A stretch of 64,000 nt of DNA from Christiangramia crocea (lineage in GTDB: Bacteria > Bacteroidota > Bacteroidia > Flavobacteriales > Flavobacteriaceae), in contig NZ_JAJSON010000024.1 of NCBI RefSeq assembly GCF_022410465.1, forward strand, positions 1 through 64,000, written 5' to 3'. A program made the translations under genes and the position numbers. The notes under the pieces are model-generated. The model made no database searches, was not told the origin of the DNA, and saw nothing but the letters and a program-made list of their open reading frames with translations. Positions 46,288 to 54,950 of the stretch are shown here, piece by piece; position 1 is the first letter of the stretch, and every line of letters begins with the position of its first letter.

Positions 46288-49200
46288 TTAAATTTTTATG
46301 TTAAGCCCTACAGTATATGTAGCAGGCACTGGGTAGGTTTGCCTATCCACGCCATTTGGCACCTCGGGGTTAAACCCATTATACTCGAAGAAAGTAAATG
46401 GCTTCTCTGCTGTAAAATAAAGTCTGGTAGTGGGTAACTTTTCAGAATTAATGGTATAAGCCAATTGAATGTTCTGAATTCTGAAAAAATCTCCATCTTC
46501 TATCCAAAAATTACTTAACCTCTGGTTCCAGGCCTTACGCAATCCTGCAGAGGACGGATAAGTGTTGCTGGTTCCTTCTCCATGCCATCTGTTTATAGCA
46601 AGGTCGGCATCCATATTCGTATCCTGCGTGAATATTATCTCACCTCGTTTTCGGTTCAAAATCTTATTTCCTACCTGACCATAGAAGTTCATTGAGAAAT
46701 CCCATGATTTATAAGAAACTCCAATATTACCACCATAAGTGAAATCTGGCAGGAAAGAACCCAGTATCACCCTGTCTGCATCGTCAATTACCCCATCCCC
46801 GTTCTGATCTCGATAGATAAGGTCTCCGGGTACAAGGTTATTTTCTACTGCAACTGGATCGGCATCGATCTGGGCCTGGTTTTGATAAACACCCACCCTT
46901 TCATAACCGTAAAAGGCGAAAAGTGGACCTCCTATTTCAGTTCTTTGACGGAATTCAGCCGTTCCTGCGTCAATATAACCTCTTTCATCTTCAATCTCTA
47001 TGGCCTCATTATCCACAGTAGTGAAGTTACCACCGATAGTATAGGTAAAGTCTTCGGAAATCGTTCCGTTCCAATTACCACTTATTTCGAGCCCGGAATT
47101 CCTGATAACCCCGGAATTCCTATTAATACTCGTGTTGATTATAGGAATAAACACCGGTAAAATAGCATCTTCTGTATCTCTTATATAATAATCGGCTGTT
47201 AAAGAGAGTCTTCTATCAAATGTCTCAATATCAATACCGAAGTTCTTTTCTTCAATAACTTCCCAGGTGTTATTTGAGAAAACACTCGTAGAGGTAATTC
47301 CGGTACGTGGAACGTCACCTAAAGCGGCGGTAACAACATTAATCGTATTTGCTCCAGAACTGGCTGCGACATTATCGTTACCTAACTTACCCCAGCTGGC
47401 TCTTAATTTCAAAAATTGAAATATCTCGTTACCTAGCATAAATTCTTCTTCAGAAACAACCCATCCTAAACCTACAGACGGGAAGTATCCCCATGGATTC
47501 TGGGTAAACTTGGAAGAACCATCTGCTCTGAAGGTTCCATATAACAGATATTTGTCCTTGAAGTTATATGCAAGTCTTCCGAAATAGGAGACCCCATAAT
47601 ATCTTCTTCCAATTTCACTTACATTATTGTTAAATGAATCAGGATCGGCAAAATCTAAAAATCTACTCGATTCTAAACGAATTCCCGCTATATCCTGACC
47701 TAAAACATTGAATTCATTTGAAGCTTCATCTCTGTAGGAAGCACCGGCCATAAGAGTTATGTCATGATCTCCAAATTCATCATCATAGGTGAGAATGTTA
47801 TCCCAGTACTGATTAGAAAAAGTATTATTTATCCTTCTAATACTGGAGATTCTTTCAAAGTTATTTCCTAAAGTATACGGGAGGTTTACATAACGTTCTT
47901 CCAGAGCTGAGAAATTATGACTGTAAGTGGTTTTAAAATCCAGCTTGTCTGGAATGATATCGAACTGAAAATATAAACTTGTAAGCAGCTTTCTTATCTT
48001 CAACCGATTTTCATTATAAGTCAGGTCCTGAAATGGGTTTTGCGTCCCCCTATATCCAAGCAACTGAGCGTTTGAATAACGAATTGGTGCGGCAGCAGTA
48101 TTCGTAGAATCGATAACCGGCATCAGCGGTACCGCAAAATACGCTCTAAACCAGGCACCATTTTCAGGAGCAAATTTAGTTGCATTACTAAAAACCGAAT
48201 TAACCCCCGCTTTAAACCTGTCAGATATATCTACATCTAATTTTGACCTTATATTAAAGCGTTCATATTCATTCTTCATGTCCAGAATACCTTCCTGAGC
48301 CAAATAGTTTGTCCCTACAGAGTAAGCTACCCTTTCTCCTCCTCCGGTAACACCGATACTATGACTCTGAATAATACCATCACGCAGAATCTCATCATAC
48401 CAGTCTGTATTTACAGCAGGAACATTTGGATTAACACGACTTCTTCCATATCGCTGCATGGCATTCATCACAAATTGCACATCGGCTTCAGAACCTGATT
48501 CCTGGGCCATTGTCACAAATTGCTCGGTATTAGCCAACTTTACGACGTTCTGAGCACGTTGAATTCCTGTATAACCGTCATATTCAAATTCAGGTTTCTG
48601 ATTCAATTTACCCGATTTAGTCTCAATAATAACCACACCATTTGCGGCTCTTACCCCATAGATTGCAGATGAAGAGGCATCTTTTAATATGTTAATAGAC
48701 TTAATATCCTTTGTATTAAGGAAATCAATATTATCATATAAGGTACCATCCACTACATAAAGGACGTTCGTTGCGTCCTGGTAGGTTCCTAGTCCACGAA
48801 TTCTTACAGTTGGCGAATCCCCTGGTGAACCAGAACTAACGATTTGTACACCTGAAACCTTACCTTGTAAAGACTGCATAGCGTTTGCCGTTGGAGTTTT
48901 TTCGATCTCTTCAGCATCCACTGTTGCTATAGATCCGGTTAAATCCCTTTTCTTTTGAGTACCATAACCCACAACCACGACTTCTTCCAATTGCCCTGCG
49001 TCTTCCTGCAGAGAAACCGGATACTCTGAACTTGTAGTTACCTCAATCTCCTGTGCTGCGAAACCAAGGAAGGTTACTCTGAACACATCTCCCACTTCAA
49101 CGTTCTCCAAAGTAAAGTTTCCGTCAAAATCGGTTACATCAAAAATCTCCTTACCAATTACCTTAATTTCAGCTCCTGGTAAGGGTACATCATTGGCATC

Positions 49201-49317
49201 CGTCACGACACCATTAATAGTTTTAGTTTGCTGCGCGTAACTAAAGCTCATAAAAGCCAGAAAAAACGTGCAAGCCAAGAATAGTTTCACTTTCATACTC
49301 GTAGGGTGTTTTTGCAT
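46288..49317 (-). CDS. susC: SusC/RagA-family TonB-dependent outer membrane transporter
   Basis: About 1,009 residues. A signal peptide (FLAFMSFSYAQQ) is followed by a carboxypeptidase-regulatory-like domain (INGVVTDANDVPLPGAEIKV), a TonB-dependent plug (VVVGYGTQKKRDLTGSIATV, RIRGLGTYQDATNVLYVVDG) and a 22-strand barrel. It imports oligosaccharide using TonB energy. The ATG at 49317 (alternative 49296) was chosen because the region up to 49398 codes for no signal peptide and starts with GTG. A candidate promoter is at 49358-49388 and the regulator gene lies just upstream. Confidence 0.96.
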   Translation of the reverse strand: MQKHPTSMKVKLFLACTFFLAFMSFSYAQQTKTINGVVTDANDVPLPGAEIKVIGKEIFDVTDFDGNFTLENVEVGDVFRVTFLGFAAQEIEVTTSSEYPVSLQEDAGQLEEVVVVGYGTQKKRDLTGSIATVDAEEIEKTPTANAMQSLQGKVSGVQIVSSGSPGDSPTVRIRGLGTYQDATNVLYVVDGTLYDNIDFLNTKDIKSINILKDASSSAIYGVRAANGVVIIETKSGKLNQKPEFEYDGYTGIQRAQNVVKLANTEQFVTMAQESGSEADVQFVMNAMQRYGRSRVNPNVPAVNTDWYDEILRDGIIQSHSIGVTGGGERVAYSVGTNYLAQEGILDMKNEYERFNIRSKLDVDISDRFKAGVNSVFSNATKFAPENGAWFRAYFAVPLMPVIDSTNTAAAPIRYSNAQLLGYRGTQNPFQDLTYNENRLKIRKLLTSLYFQFDIIPDKLDFKTTYSHNFSALEERYVNLPYTLGNNFERISSIRRINNTFSNQYWDNILTYDDEFGDHDITLMAGASYRDEASNEFNVLGQDIAGIRLESSRFLDFADPDSFNNNVSEIGRRYYGVSYFGRLAYNFKDKYLLYGTFRADGSSKFTQNPWGYFPSVGLGWVVSEEEFMLGNEIFQFLKLRASWGKLGNDNVAASSGANTINVVTAALGDVPRTGITSTSVFSNNTWEVIEEKNFGIDIETFDRRLSLTADYYIRDTEDAILPVFIPIINTSINRNSGVIRNSGLEISGNWNGTISEDFTYTIGGNFTTVDNEAIEIEDERGYIDAGTAEFRQRTEIGGPLFAFYGYERVGVYQNQAQIDADPVAVENNLVPGDLIYRDQNGDGVIDDADRVILGSFLPDFTYGGNIGVSYKSWDFSMNFYGQVGNKILNRKRGEIIFTQDTNMDADLAINRWHGEGTSNTYPSSAGLRKAWNQRLSNFWIEDGDFFRIQNIQLAYTINSEKLPTTRLYFTAEKPFTFFEYNGFNPEVPNGVDRQTYPVPATYTVGLNIKI

Positions 49318-49357
49318 TAATTGTAAAAGAAAGATACACCCAAAGGCCAATTTTACG

Positions 49358-49388
49358 CAAACGTTGTAGTACACAACTACTACTTCAA
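49358..49388 (-). promoter_or_regulatory. Candidate susC promoter with inverted repeat
   Basis: On the minus strand a TTG (49388-49386) is 20 bases from AACGTTTG (49365-49358), a two-part promoter with one mismatch in TAnnTTTG. Between them lies GTTGTAGTACACAAC (49364-49378), with arms GTTGT and ACAAC. The placement between -33 and -7 is where an operator would act. Confidence 0.45.
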
Positions 49389-49492
49389 GTAAAAACACAT
49401 TCTATTTTCCTGATTTTCAACTACTTAACAGTATTTTGAAGTATATTTTTATAATAATATTTTGAATATGATGTAGTAATGTAGTAGTATGT
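49361..49492. promoter_or_regulatory. Cluster of GTAGT/ACTAC motifs in the regulator-susC spacer
   Basis: The motif recurs as GTTGTAGTACACAACTACTA from 49364, as CAACTACTTAAC from 49418 and as GATGTAGTAATGTAGTAGTA from 49470. Both orientations occur. Inferred to be binding sites of the LuxR-type regulator encoded next door. Confidence 0.4.
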
Positions 49493-49513
49493 TTTTGGTA
49501 TTATTTTGATGAA

Positions 49514-49541
49514 TTATTAAGAATTTAGAAATTCTTAATAA
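49514..49541 (-). terminator. AT-rich hairpin at the 3' end of the regulator gene
   Basis: A 13-base perfect stem (TTATTAAGAATTT / AAATTCTTAATAA, two-base centre) covers the stop codon. No clear T-tract follows on the minus strand, so termination is uncertain. Confidence 0.45.
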
Positions 49542-52266
49542 GGAATTTTGTCAGGTTCACATCACTTTCGAGCTTCATCTTCTTTCTTAAACGATATCTA
49601 TGCACTTCAACGCCCCGTACCGAAATTCCCATAAGGGGAGCAATTTCCTTTGAGCTTAAGTTCATCTTAAGGTAGGAGCATAGTTTCAAATCCTTGCTAG
49701 TAAGCTTCGGGTATTGTTCCAGTAAATCTTTAAAGAAATCTTCATGGACTTCATTAAAATTAGTTTCAAAAACCTTCCATTCATCCTTATTCTTAACAGC
49801 ATTATTAATTTTATTCATTATATGTTTAATGCGGAACTGATTGGAAAATTTGTTCTTATCCTTGTTAAGTTCTCCCTGGATTTCCATTAACACCTCATTT
49901 TTTTTCGCGGCCATCATGGTGGTGTTAGCTAATTCCTTTCTTTTCAGGTCAATTTCGTTCATCAGTCGCTGTTTTTCAAGCCGGTTCAATCTTTCTGAGT
50001 GTTCTTTTTCAAATTTTTCTTCAAGTTGAAGCTGATGCTTTTTAAGCTTTTGCTGGTTAAGCCAGAAAACAAGGAAAAAAATTGCAACCAATATAAAGGC
50101 ATAGACGGTTTTCATCCAGATTGAAAAATACCAGGGCGGTGCGATGGTGAAATTAAAGTTTTCGCTGGACACCTGATTAAGAGAACCTCCTATTGCGCTT
50201 AATTGCAAATTGTAATCACCGTGCTTCAAGTTTCTGAAATTTACCTGACCCCCATTCACTGTTCCACTCAGCTTTTCTTCCCCATTTAATGTATATTTCA
50301 ATTCCATGGCTTCGGAAACCGGCATTCCGGCTTTCAAGCTTATATTTTTTGCATTTCGGTAAGGGATTACAGGAGATCCCTCCAGGGAATATCGTTTAAC
50401 TTCATCTGAAAACTCTTTTAGAATCGGAGTACTTATCCACTGGTCTTCCATTTCTTTCTGAACCTTTTTAAGGTTTATGCGTGCAAAACCATCATTAAGA
50501 GTTACAAAGGAAATAGAATCATTTAAGCTAATAAAATTCTCATTTCCTTTAACCAACCTGTTATTAAGCTTTTGTGCAGGAATGGAAAGTTTATCTCCTT
50601 TTAGATTGGTAATGATTAAGGACCCATCATTTGAGTCTACAAAAACATACTTATTATAATCGTCTTTAATTATGAGCCTGCAACTATCATAGGCATGGAG
50701 TTCTTTGAAATTCTCAAATTTATCAGTGAACGGATTATACTTATACCATTGCTCGTTTACATAGGAAATTATCTGATCGTTGATCTTATATATCTCGGGA
50801 CTGAAATTCTCGCTATTACCCAAGGCAGGAATTTTCTCGACCTGAATATCCTCCCAGCTACCGGTAGTGATTTTGTAAATACCTTCGTATGGATGTGCTG
50901 CCCAAATCTTGTTCTCTCCCTCAAAAACAACTTCTTTTACAGGAAAATTAACCGCTTCCAATTCCCTTATTTCCTCAAGCGCCGGGTTATAAAGACTAAG
51001 CCCGGTATAGTGACATACCAGCAACTGTTCCTCTTTATCCCTTTTTATGATGGAAAAGCTCCCGGTTCGGGTTTCAACTGGTATAAATTGGTTATTTATG
51101 ATCTTATAGGTACCCGTGTTGTGGTTAGCATATAATACATTATCTATAAGCTCGAGATTCCAGGCATGATCAGCTCCGTTATCTATTAACTCAAGTTTTT
51201 CATTAGAAAACCTGTAGACCCCCGTATTACTGGCCAAATAATAATTATCCCTATAGATTTGAAGATCATAAACCGCCCCCAGTTCGCCGGTATTATCCGT
51301 ATAAAATTTAATAGGTGAATTTAGTTCTATTAGATCAACCCCATTATCCAGGGCCAGCCATAATTTATCCCTGGCATAGGCCATTCCCAGTATGGTATTA
51401 TTCTGAAGTCCTGAATTTCGATTGAAAACATGAAAACTATCCTCTTTAATATTATAATGGATTATTCCATTTTTAATAGTCCCCAACACAAGTTCATTAC
51501 CGGAAACAGAAATAATGTGATTTAATTCAGTTTTGGCCAGAAGCGAATTAAGTTTATCGTTCCAGAACCTTTTAAAACGATTGTTAGAATAGAAATATAA
51601 TCCTTCCCTAGCACCTATATATAACGTATCCCCCGAGGACTCGAGATCAATAATATTCAGATCTTCAATAACACCTGGATTTCCTTCTAAAGGTTTTATA
51701 GCACCAGAGTCATTCACATAGACAATTCCATTCTTCCTTGGTGCCAATAATAATTTATCCTGAAACCTGCCGAGCGCGGTAGAAACTAAATCTTCAATTT
51801 TGGTGATTTTATTATCCTGATATTTATAAACTGCTCCAAAAGACCTAAAATAAATGGCATCATTATGTGAAGTTATCTCCCAGAATTCATCACTTTGCAT
51901 ATTGATCTCGTCCATAAGAGGTGTTAGCGAATTATATGTCATACAACCTTCATCGGTTGTCTCCCAGTAACCAAATTCCTGATAAGACCCAGTATATATT
52001 CTTCCATTATGCGGATAAACCGAACGAATAATTGATTGACTCTCGAGGGGAAATAGCTCCCAGTTTAAACCATCAAAAACCAATAAGCCCTGATTATTTG
52101 CCGTATATACTACGCCACGTTCATCCACAGCAATATCCCAATTCTGACTTGCAGCTACATACTCACTTGGTGAAAAGTTTTGTATAGGTGGCACTAATTC
52201 CTGTGAATAAGAATAAAATCCACTTAAACAAAACAAAACCAGAATTTTAAAGCAGAATAATTTCAT
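49525..52266 (-). CDS. Membrane-bound Y_Y_Y / LuxR-HTH regulator without kinase domain
   Basis: About 913 residues from the ATG at 52266 (signal peptide LFCLSGFYSYSQ). A long periplasmic beta-propeller region is followed by a Y_Y_Y domain (about 645-720, with NFRNLKHGDYNLQLSAIGG), one membrane segment (TVYAFILVAIFFLVFWL), a coiled coil and a C-terminal LuxR-type HTH (LTSKDLKLCSYLKMNLSSKE, then VEVHRYRLRKKM). No histidine kinase or receiver domain is present, unlike hybrid two-component PUL regulators. It probably senses sugar in the periplasm and binds DNA directly. It lies 207 bases upstream of susC on the same strand. Confidence 0.87.
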   Translation of the reverse strand: MKLFCFKILVLFCLSGFYSYSQELVPPIQNFSPSEYVAASQNWDIAVDERGVVYTANNQGLLVFDGLNWELFPLESQSIIRSVYPHNGRIYTGSYQEFGYWETTDEGCMTYNSLTPLMDEINMQSDEFWEITSHNDAIYFRSFGAVYKYQDNKITKIEDLVSTALGRFQDKLLLAPRKNGIVYVNDSGAIKPLEGNPGVIEDLNIIDLESSGDTLYIGAREGLYFYSNNRFKRFWNDKLNSLLAKTELNHIISVSGNELVLGTIKNGIIHYNIKEDSFHVFNRNSGLQNNTILGMAYARDKLWLALDNGVDLIELNSPIKFYTDNTGELGAVYDLQIYRDNYYLASNTGVYRFSNEKLELIDNGADHAWNLELIDNVLYANHNTGTYKIINNQFIPVETRTGSFSIIKRDKEEQLLVCHYTGLSLYNPALEEIRELEAVNFPVKEVVFEGENKIWAAHPYEGIYKITTGSWEDIQVEKIPALGNSENFSPEIYKINDQIISYVNEQWYKYNPFTDKFENFKELHAYDSCRLIIKDDYNKYVFVDSNDGSLIITNLKGDKLSIPAQKLNNRLVKGNENFISLNDSISFVTLNDGFARINLKKVQKEMEDQWISTPILKEFSDEVKRYSLEGSPVIPYRNAKNISLKAGMPVSEAMELKYTLNGEEKLSGTVNGGQVNFRNLKHGDYNLQLSAIGGSLNQVSSENFNFTIAPPWYFSIWMKTVYAFILVAIFFLVFWLNQQKLKKHQLQLEEKFEKEHSERLNRLEKQRLMNEIDLKRKELANTTMMAAKKNEVLMEIQGELNKDKNKFSNQFRIKHIMNKINNAVKNKDEWKVFETNFNEVHEDFFKDLLEQYPKLTSKDLKLCSYLKMNLSSKEIAPLMGISVRGVEVHRYRLRKKMKLESDVNLTKFLIKNF

Positions 52267-52359
52267 ATTGTATACTAATTTGTGCAATTATTGAGCAGGT
52301 GAAAAGTTACAATTTTACAGGAAAACTTTTGTATTTTCACTCTTTAAAAAAACCATTTT

Positions 52360-54060
52360 ATGCATATTTCACCTGTTTCATTTCGGCCATATTTAAGTTT
52401 TATCCTGATCATCCCATTTATTATCCTAAGTTGTAAAAATAACAAGGATGAAGAGTCCGAAGAAAAACCCTTCACATCGCAAAGGCCAAATATTGTTTTT
52501 ATAATGTCAGACGATCATGCCGAGCAGGCAATTAGTGCCTATGGGCATCCGGTAAGTCAGCTTGCGCCAACCCCTAATATTGATAGAATTGCCAATAATG
52601 GAGCTAAATTCCTGAACAACTTCTGTACAAATTCAATATGCGGCCCCAGTCGTGCAGTGATACTGACCGGAAAGTTCAGCCATATTAACGGCTTTCGAAT
52701 GAACGGAGAAGTTTTTGATGGTTCCCAGCCTACCCTTCCAAAATATTTAAAAGAAGTTGGTTATGAGACGGCTATCGTCGGGAAGTGGCACCTTCATGGT
52801 AAACCTCAGGGTTTCGACTACTGGAATATTCTTAACGACCAGGGAAATTATTATAATCCTGAATTCATTCGTGAAAATGATACCACCATAGTCAATGGTT
52901 ATGCGACAGACATTATTACTGAGATGGGCATAGAATGGCTGAAAAACAAAAGAAGTTCAGATAAGCCATTCTTTTTAATGGTACATCATAAAGCACCTCA
53001 CCGTAACTGGATGCCGCCCCTGAGACACATAAATACATATGATTCAGTCACATTCCCCCTGCCTGAAACCTATTTTTCAAAACATGAAAATCAGGTGGCT
53101 GCAAAGGAACAGCTTCAGACAATTTATGAGGACATGTATGAAGGCCACGATCTTAAGATGACAGTTGCAAAAGGAAGCGATTCCTTAAGACACAACCCGT
53201 GGACATCCGATTTTGAAAGAATGACGAACGAACAACGAGATGCCTGGAATGCTGCCTACCGTCCTAAAAATGATACTTTTCATGATTCAAATCTCAGTGG
53301 AAGGGAGCTGGCAGAATGGAAAGGCCAACGCTATCTGCGTGATTATATGGGAACTGTTACCGCTGTTGATGAAGGTGTGGGAGAAATCCTTGATTATCTT
53401 GAAGAACAAGGTCTTACCGAAAACACGATTATCGTGTATACTACCGATCAGGGCTTCTATCTTGGAGAAAAAGGGTTCTTTGATAAGCGTTTTATGTATG
53501 AAGAATCTCTAGCCATGCCATTATTAATGCAATATCCGCCTGTAATAAAACCAGGGACCACTATAGACGCGCTTACTCAAAATCTGGATTTCGCACCTAC
53601 ATTCCTTGATTTTGCTAATGCCCAAATTCCGGAAGAAATGCAGGGAAAATCTTTAAAACCTCTATTGACCGGAAAAGCTGATGAAGACGAATTCAGAGAT
53701 GCTATTTATTACCATTATTATGATTTTCCAGCCTTCCATATGGTAAAACGCCAGTATGGTGTAAGGACAGAGAGGTATAAATTAATTCACTTCTATGATG
53801 ATATTGATACCTGGGAGTTATATGATCTAGAAGAAGACCCCCAGGAAGAGAACAACCTGTATGGAGATCCGGAATATGCCGAAGTACAGAAGAAACTGCA
53901 TACCAAACTAAAGTCCCTTCAGGAAAAGTATAAGGTAACAGAAGATGAATTTAAAACCACCCCTGATGAGAGAGTCGAAAGGGCCTACAGGAATTTCGCC
54001 AGACTTGCAGGCGAAGATCCTGAAACCTATCCGGAAAAGAAAAAGACTAAAGTAGATTAG
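52360..54060 (+). CDS. S1-family sulfatase lipoprotein
   Basis: A 566-residue lipoprotein (FIILSC, Cys25) of the formylglycine-dependent sulfatase family. Metal ligands Asp51-Asp52 (IVFIMSDDHAEQ), the C-x-P-S-R activation motif CGPSRAVILTG (Cys94), GKWHLHGKPQGFD, HHKAPHRNW and a later YTTDQGFYLGEKGFFDK match the family. It would remove sulfate esters from a glycan after conversion of Cys94 by a maturase, which is not in this window. It is divergent from the PUL regulator. Its substrate is unknown; the placement suggests a sulfated part of the PUL substrate. Confidence 0.92.
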   Translation: MHISPVSFRPYLSFILIIPFIILSCKNNKDEESEEKPFTSQRPNIVFIMSDDHAEQAISAYGHPVSQLAPTPNIDRIANNGAKFLNNFCTNSICGPSRAVILTGKFSHINGFRMNGEVFDGSQPTLPKYLKEVGYETAIVGKWHLHGKPQGFDYWNILNDQGNYYNPEFIRENDTTIVNGYATDIITEMGIEWLKNKRSSDKPFFLMVHHKAPHRNWMPPLRHINTYDSVTFPLPETYFSKHENQVAAKEQLQTIYEDMYEGHDLKMTVAKGSDSLRHNPWTSDFERMTNEQRDAWNAAYRPKNDTFHDSNLSGRELAEWKGQRYLRDYMGTVTAVDEGVGEILDYLEEQGLTENTIIVYTTDQGFYLGEKGFFDKRFMYEESLAMPLLMQYPPVIKPGTTIDALTQNLDFAPTFLDFANAQIPEEMQGKSLKPLLTGKADEDEFRDAIYYHYYDFPAFHMVKRQYGVRTERYKLIHFYDDIDTWELYDLEEDPQEENNLYGDPEYAEVQKKLHTKLKSLQEKYKVTEDEFKTTPDERVERAYRNFARLAGEDPETYPEKKKTKVD

Positions 54061-54334
54061 TTCCTCTAAATAAAAACCTTACTTCAGTATAATTGCCTGA
54101 ATATTCAGGCAATTCGCATACAAATTACGAGTAGGCTGAAAAAGTCCAAAAATCTTTTTTCAAAGGTGGCGGAGAGAGCATACTAATAATCCAAATATTA
54201 AAAGTCCTGTAAACATTGGTGCTCCCATTCAACATATCCATAAAAACTGCAGAAAAACATTTAAATAAAAGAGTTCATATGCATAATCAAAAAATGTTTA
54301 ACTTTGTTTCTTCAACTAATTAAACATTTTAACA
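54061..54334 (+). other. Intergenic spacer with 24-bp palindrome
   Basis: This 274-base spacer holds no gene. A perfect 24-bp palindrome lies at 54091-54114 (half-site AATTGCCTGAAT), 30 bases past the sulfatase stop; it has no T-tract after it. A promoter box is at 54299-54306. Confidence 0.7.
54299..54306 (+). promoter_or_regulatory. Bacteroidota -7 box for the small lipoprotein gene
   Basis: TAACTTTG matches TAnnTTTG, 28 bases before the ATG at 54335. Confidence 0.6.
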
Positions 54335-54565
54335 ATGAAAAAATTATTCTTACTGTTTGCTGTTGCAACAATGTCATTATCAATCTACTCTTGTAGAGAA
54401 ACAACTGAAGAAAAATCCGAGGAAGCTGTAGAAGCTATGGGTGAAGATATCGAAAGTGGTGCCGAAGAAGCTGGCCAAGAAATTGAAGAGGCTGCTGAGA
54501 ACGCAGAAAATGAAATGGAGCAAGAAGTAGAAGAAGAAGTACATGAAACTGATGATAACATGTAA
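54335..54565 (+). CDS. Small acidic hendecad-repeat lipoprotein A
   Basis: A 76-residue lipoprotein with lipobox SIYSC (Cys20). The mature part is almost all Glu, Ala and small residues in an 11-residue pattern: VEAMGEDIESG, AEEAGQEIEEA, AENAENEMEQE. That pattern fits a long amphipathic or right-handed coiled helix, as in LEA-like or apolipoprotein-like proteins. No named family recognised. It is a tandem paralogue of the next gene. The role is unknown; envelope stress or surface-layer support are possibilities only. Confidence 0.85.
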   Translation: MKKLFLLFAVATMSLSIYSCRETTEEKSEEAVEAMGEDIESGAEEAGQEIEEAAENAENEMEQEVEEEVHETDDNM

Positions 54566-54588
54566 TCATCTTTTTTCTTGAATAAATC

Positions 54589-54616
54589 AAAGCCATTCTC
54601 TGAATGGCTTTTTTTA
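54589..54616 (+). terminator. Rho-independent terminator after lipoprotein A
   Basis: AAAGCCATT / AATGGCTTT stem followed by a T-tract. Confidence 0.88.
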
Positions 54617-54638
54617 ATTAACCCTAAAATCCAATAAA

Positions 54639-54896
54639 ATGAAAAAATCAGTAATCTTAATTCTGGCTATGATTTTTAGCCTGTCTATCTATTCCTGCCG
54701 TGAAACCACTCAGGAAAAAACTGAAGAAGCGGCAGAAGCCATTGGCGAAGATATCGAAGCAGGTGCTGAAGAAGCCGGAGAAAAAATTAAGAAAGGTGCC
54801 GAAAAGGTAGAAAAGAAAGTAAAAGAGGAAATCGATGAAGAAATTCACGAAACCGATGACGTAAATAATGAAGAGGCGACCGATGATGCAGCTTAA
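54639..54896 (+). CDS. Small charged hendecad-repeat lipoprotein B
   Basis: An 85-residue paralogue of lipoprotein A with the same lipobox and SCRETT start (Cys20). The 11-residue pattern is AEAIGEDIEAG, AEEAGEKIKKG, AEKVEKKVKEE, followed by the shared HETDD. It has gained lysines, so its helix is mixed-charge where copy A is acidic. It ends EEATDDAA. The terminator between the two genes allows separate control, though no second TAnnTTTG box was seen. Confidence 0.85.
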   Translation: MKKSVILILAMIFSLSIYSCRETTQEKTEEAAEAIGEDIEAGAEEAGEKIKKGAEKVEKKVKEEIDEEIHETDDVNNEEATDDAA

Positions 54897-54913
54897 AATT
54901 TGGAATATTCAAG

Positions 54914-54950
54914 GAAAGCGGAGTTTATAACTTCGCTTTCTTTATTTTTT
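54914..54950. terminator. Terminator between lipoprotein B and polyprenyl synthase genes
   Basis: GAAAGCG at 54914-54920 pairs with CGCTTTC at 54934-54940, extended by three inner pairs, then TTTATTTTTT. It overlaps the end of the convergent gene. Confidence 0.8.

Larger units (their letters stand above)
34969..54060. other. Polysaccharide utilisation locus, GH144/GH3-centred
   Basis: Contains, in minus-strand order, regulator, susC, susD, double-LamG lipoprotein, two GH144 lipoproteins, esterase, GH43 and GH3, plus a divergent sulfatase. Gene spacing (7 to 31 bases, or overlaps) supports two transcripts separated by the terminator at 42890-42920. Inferred target: a beta-1,2-glucan-type polymer, possibly sulfated, acylated or branched. 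Confidence 0.8.
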
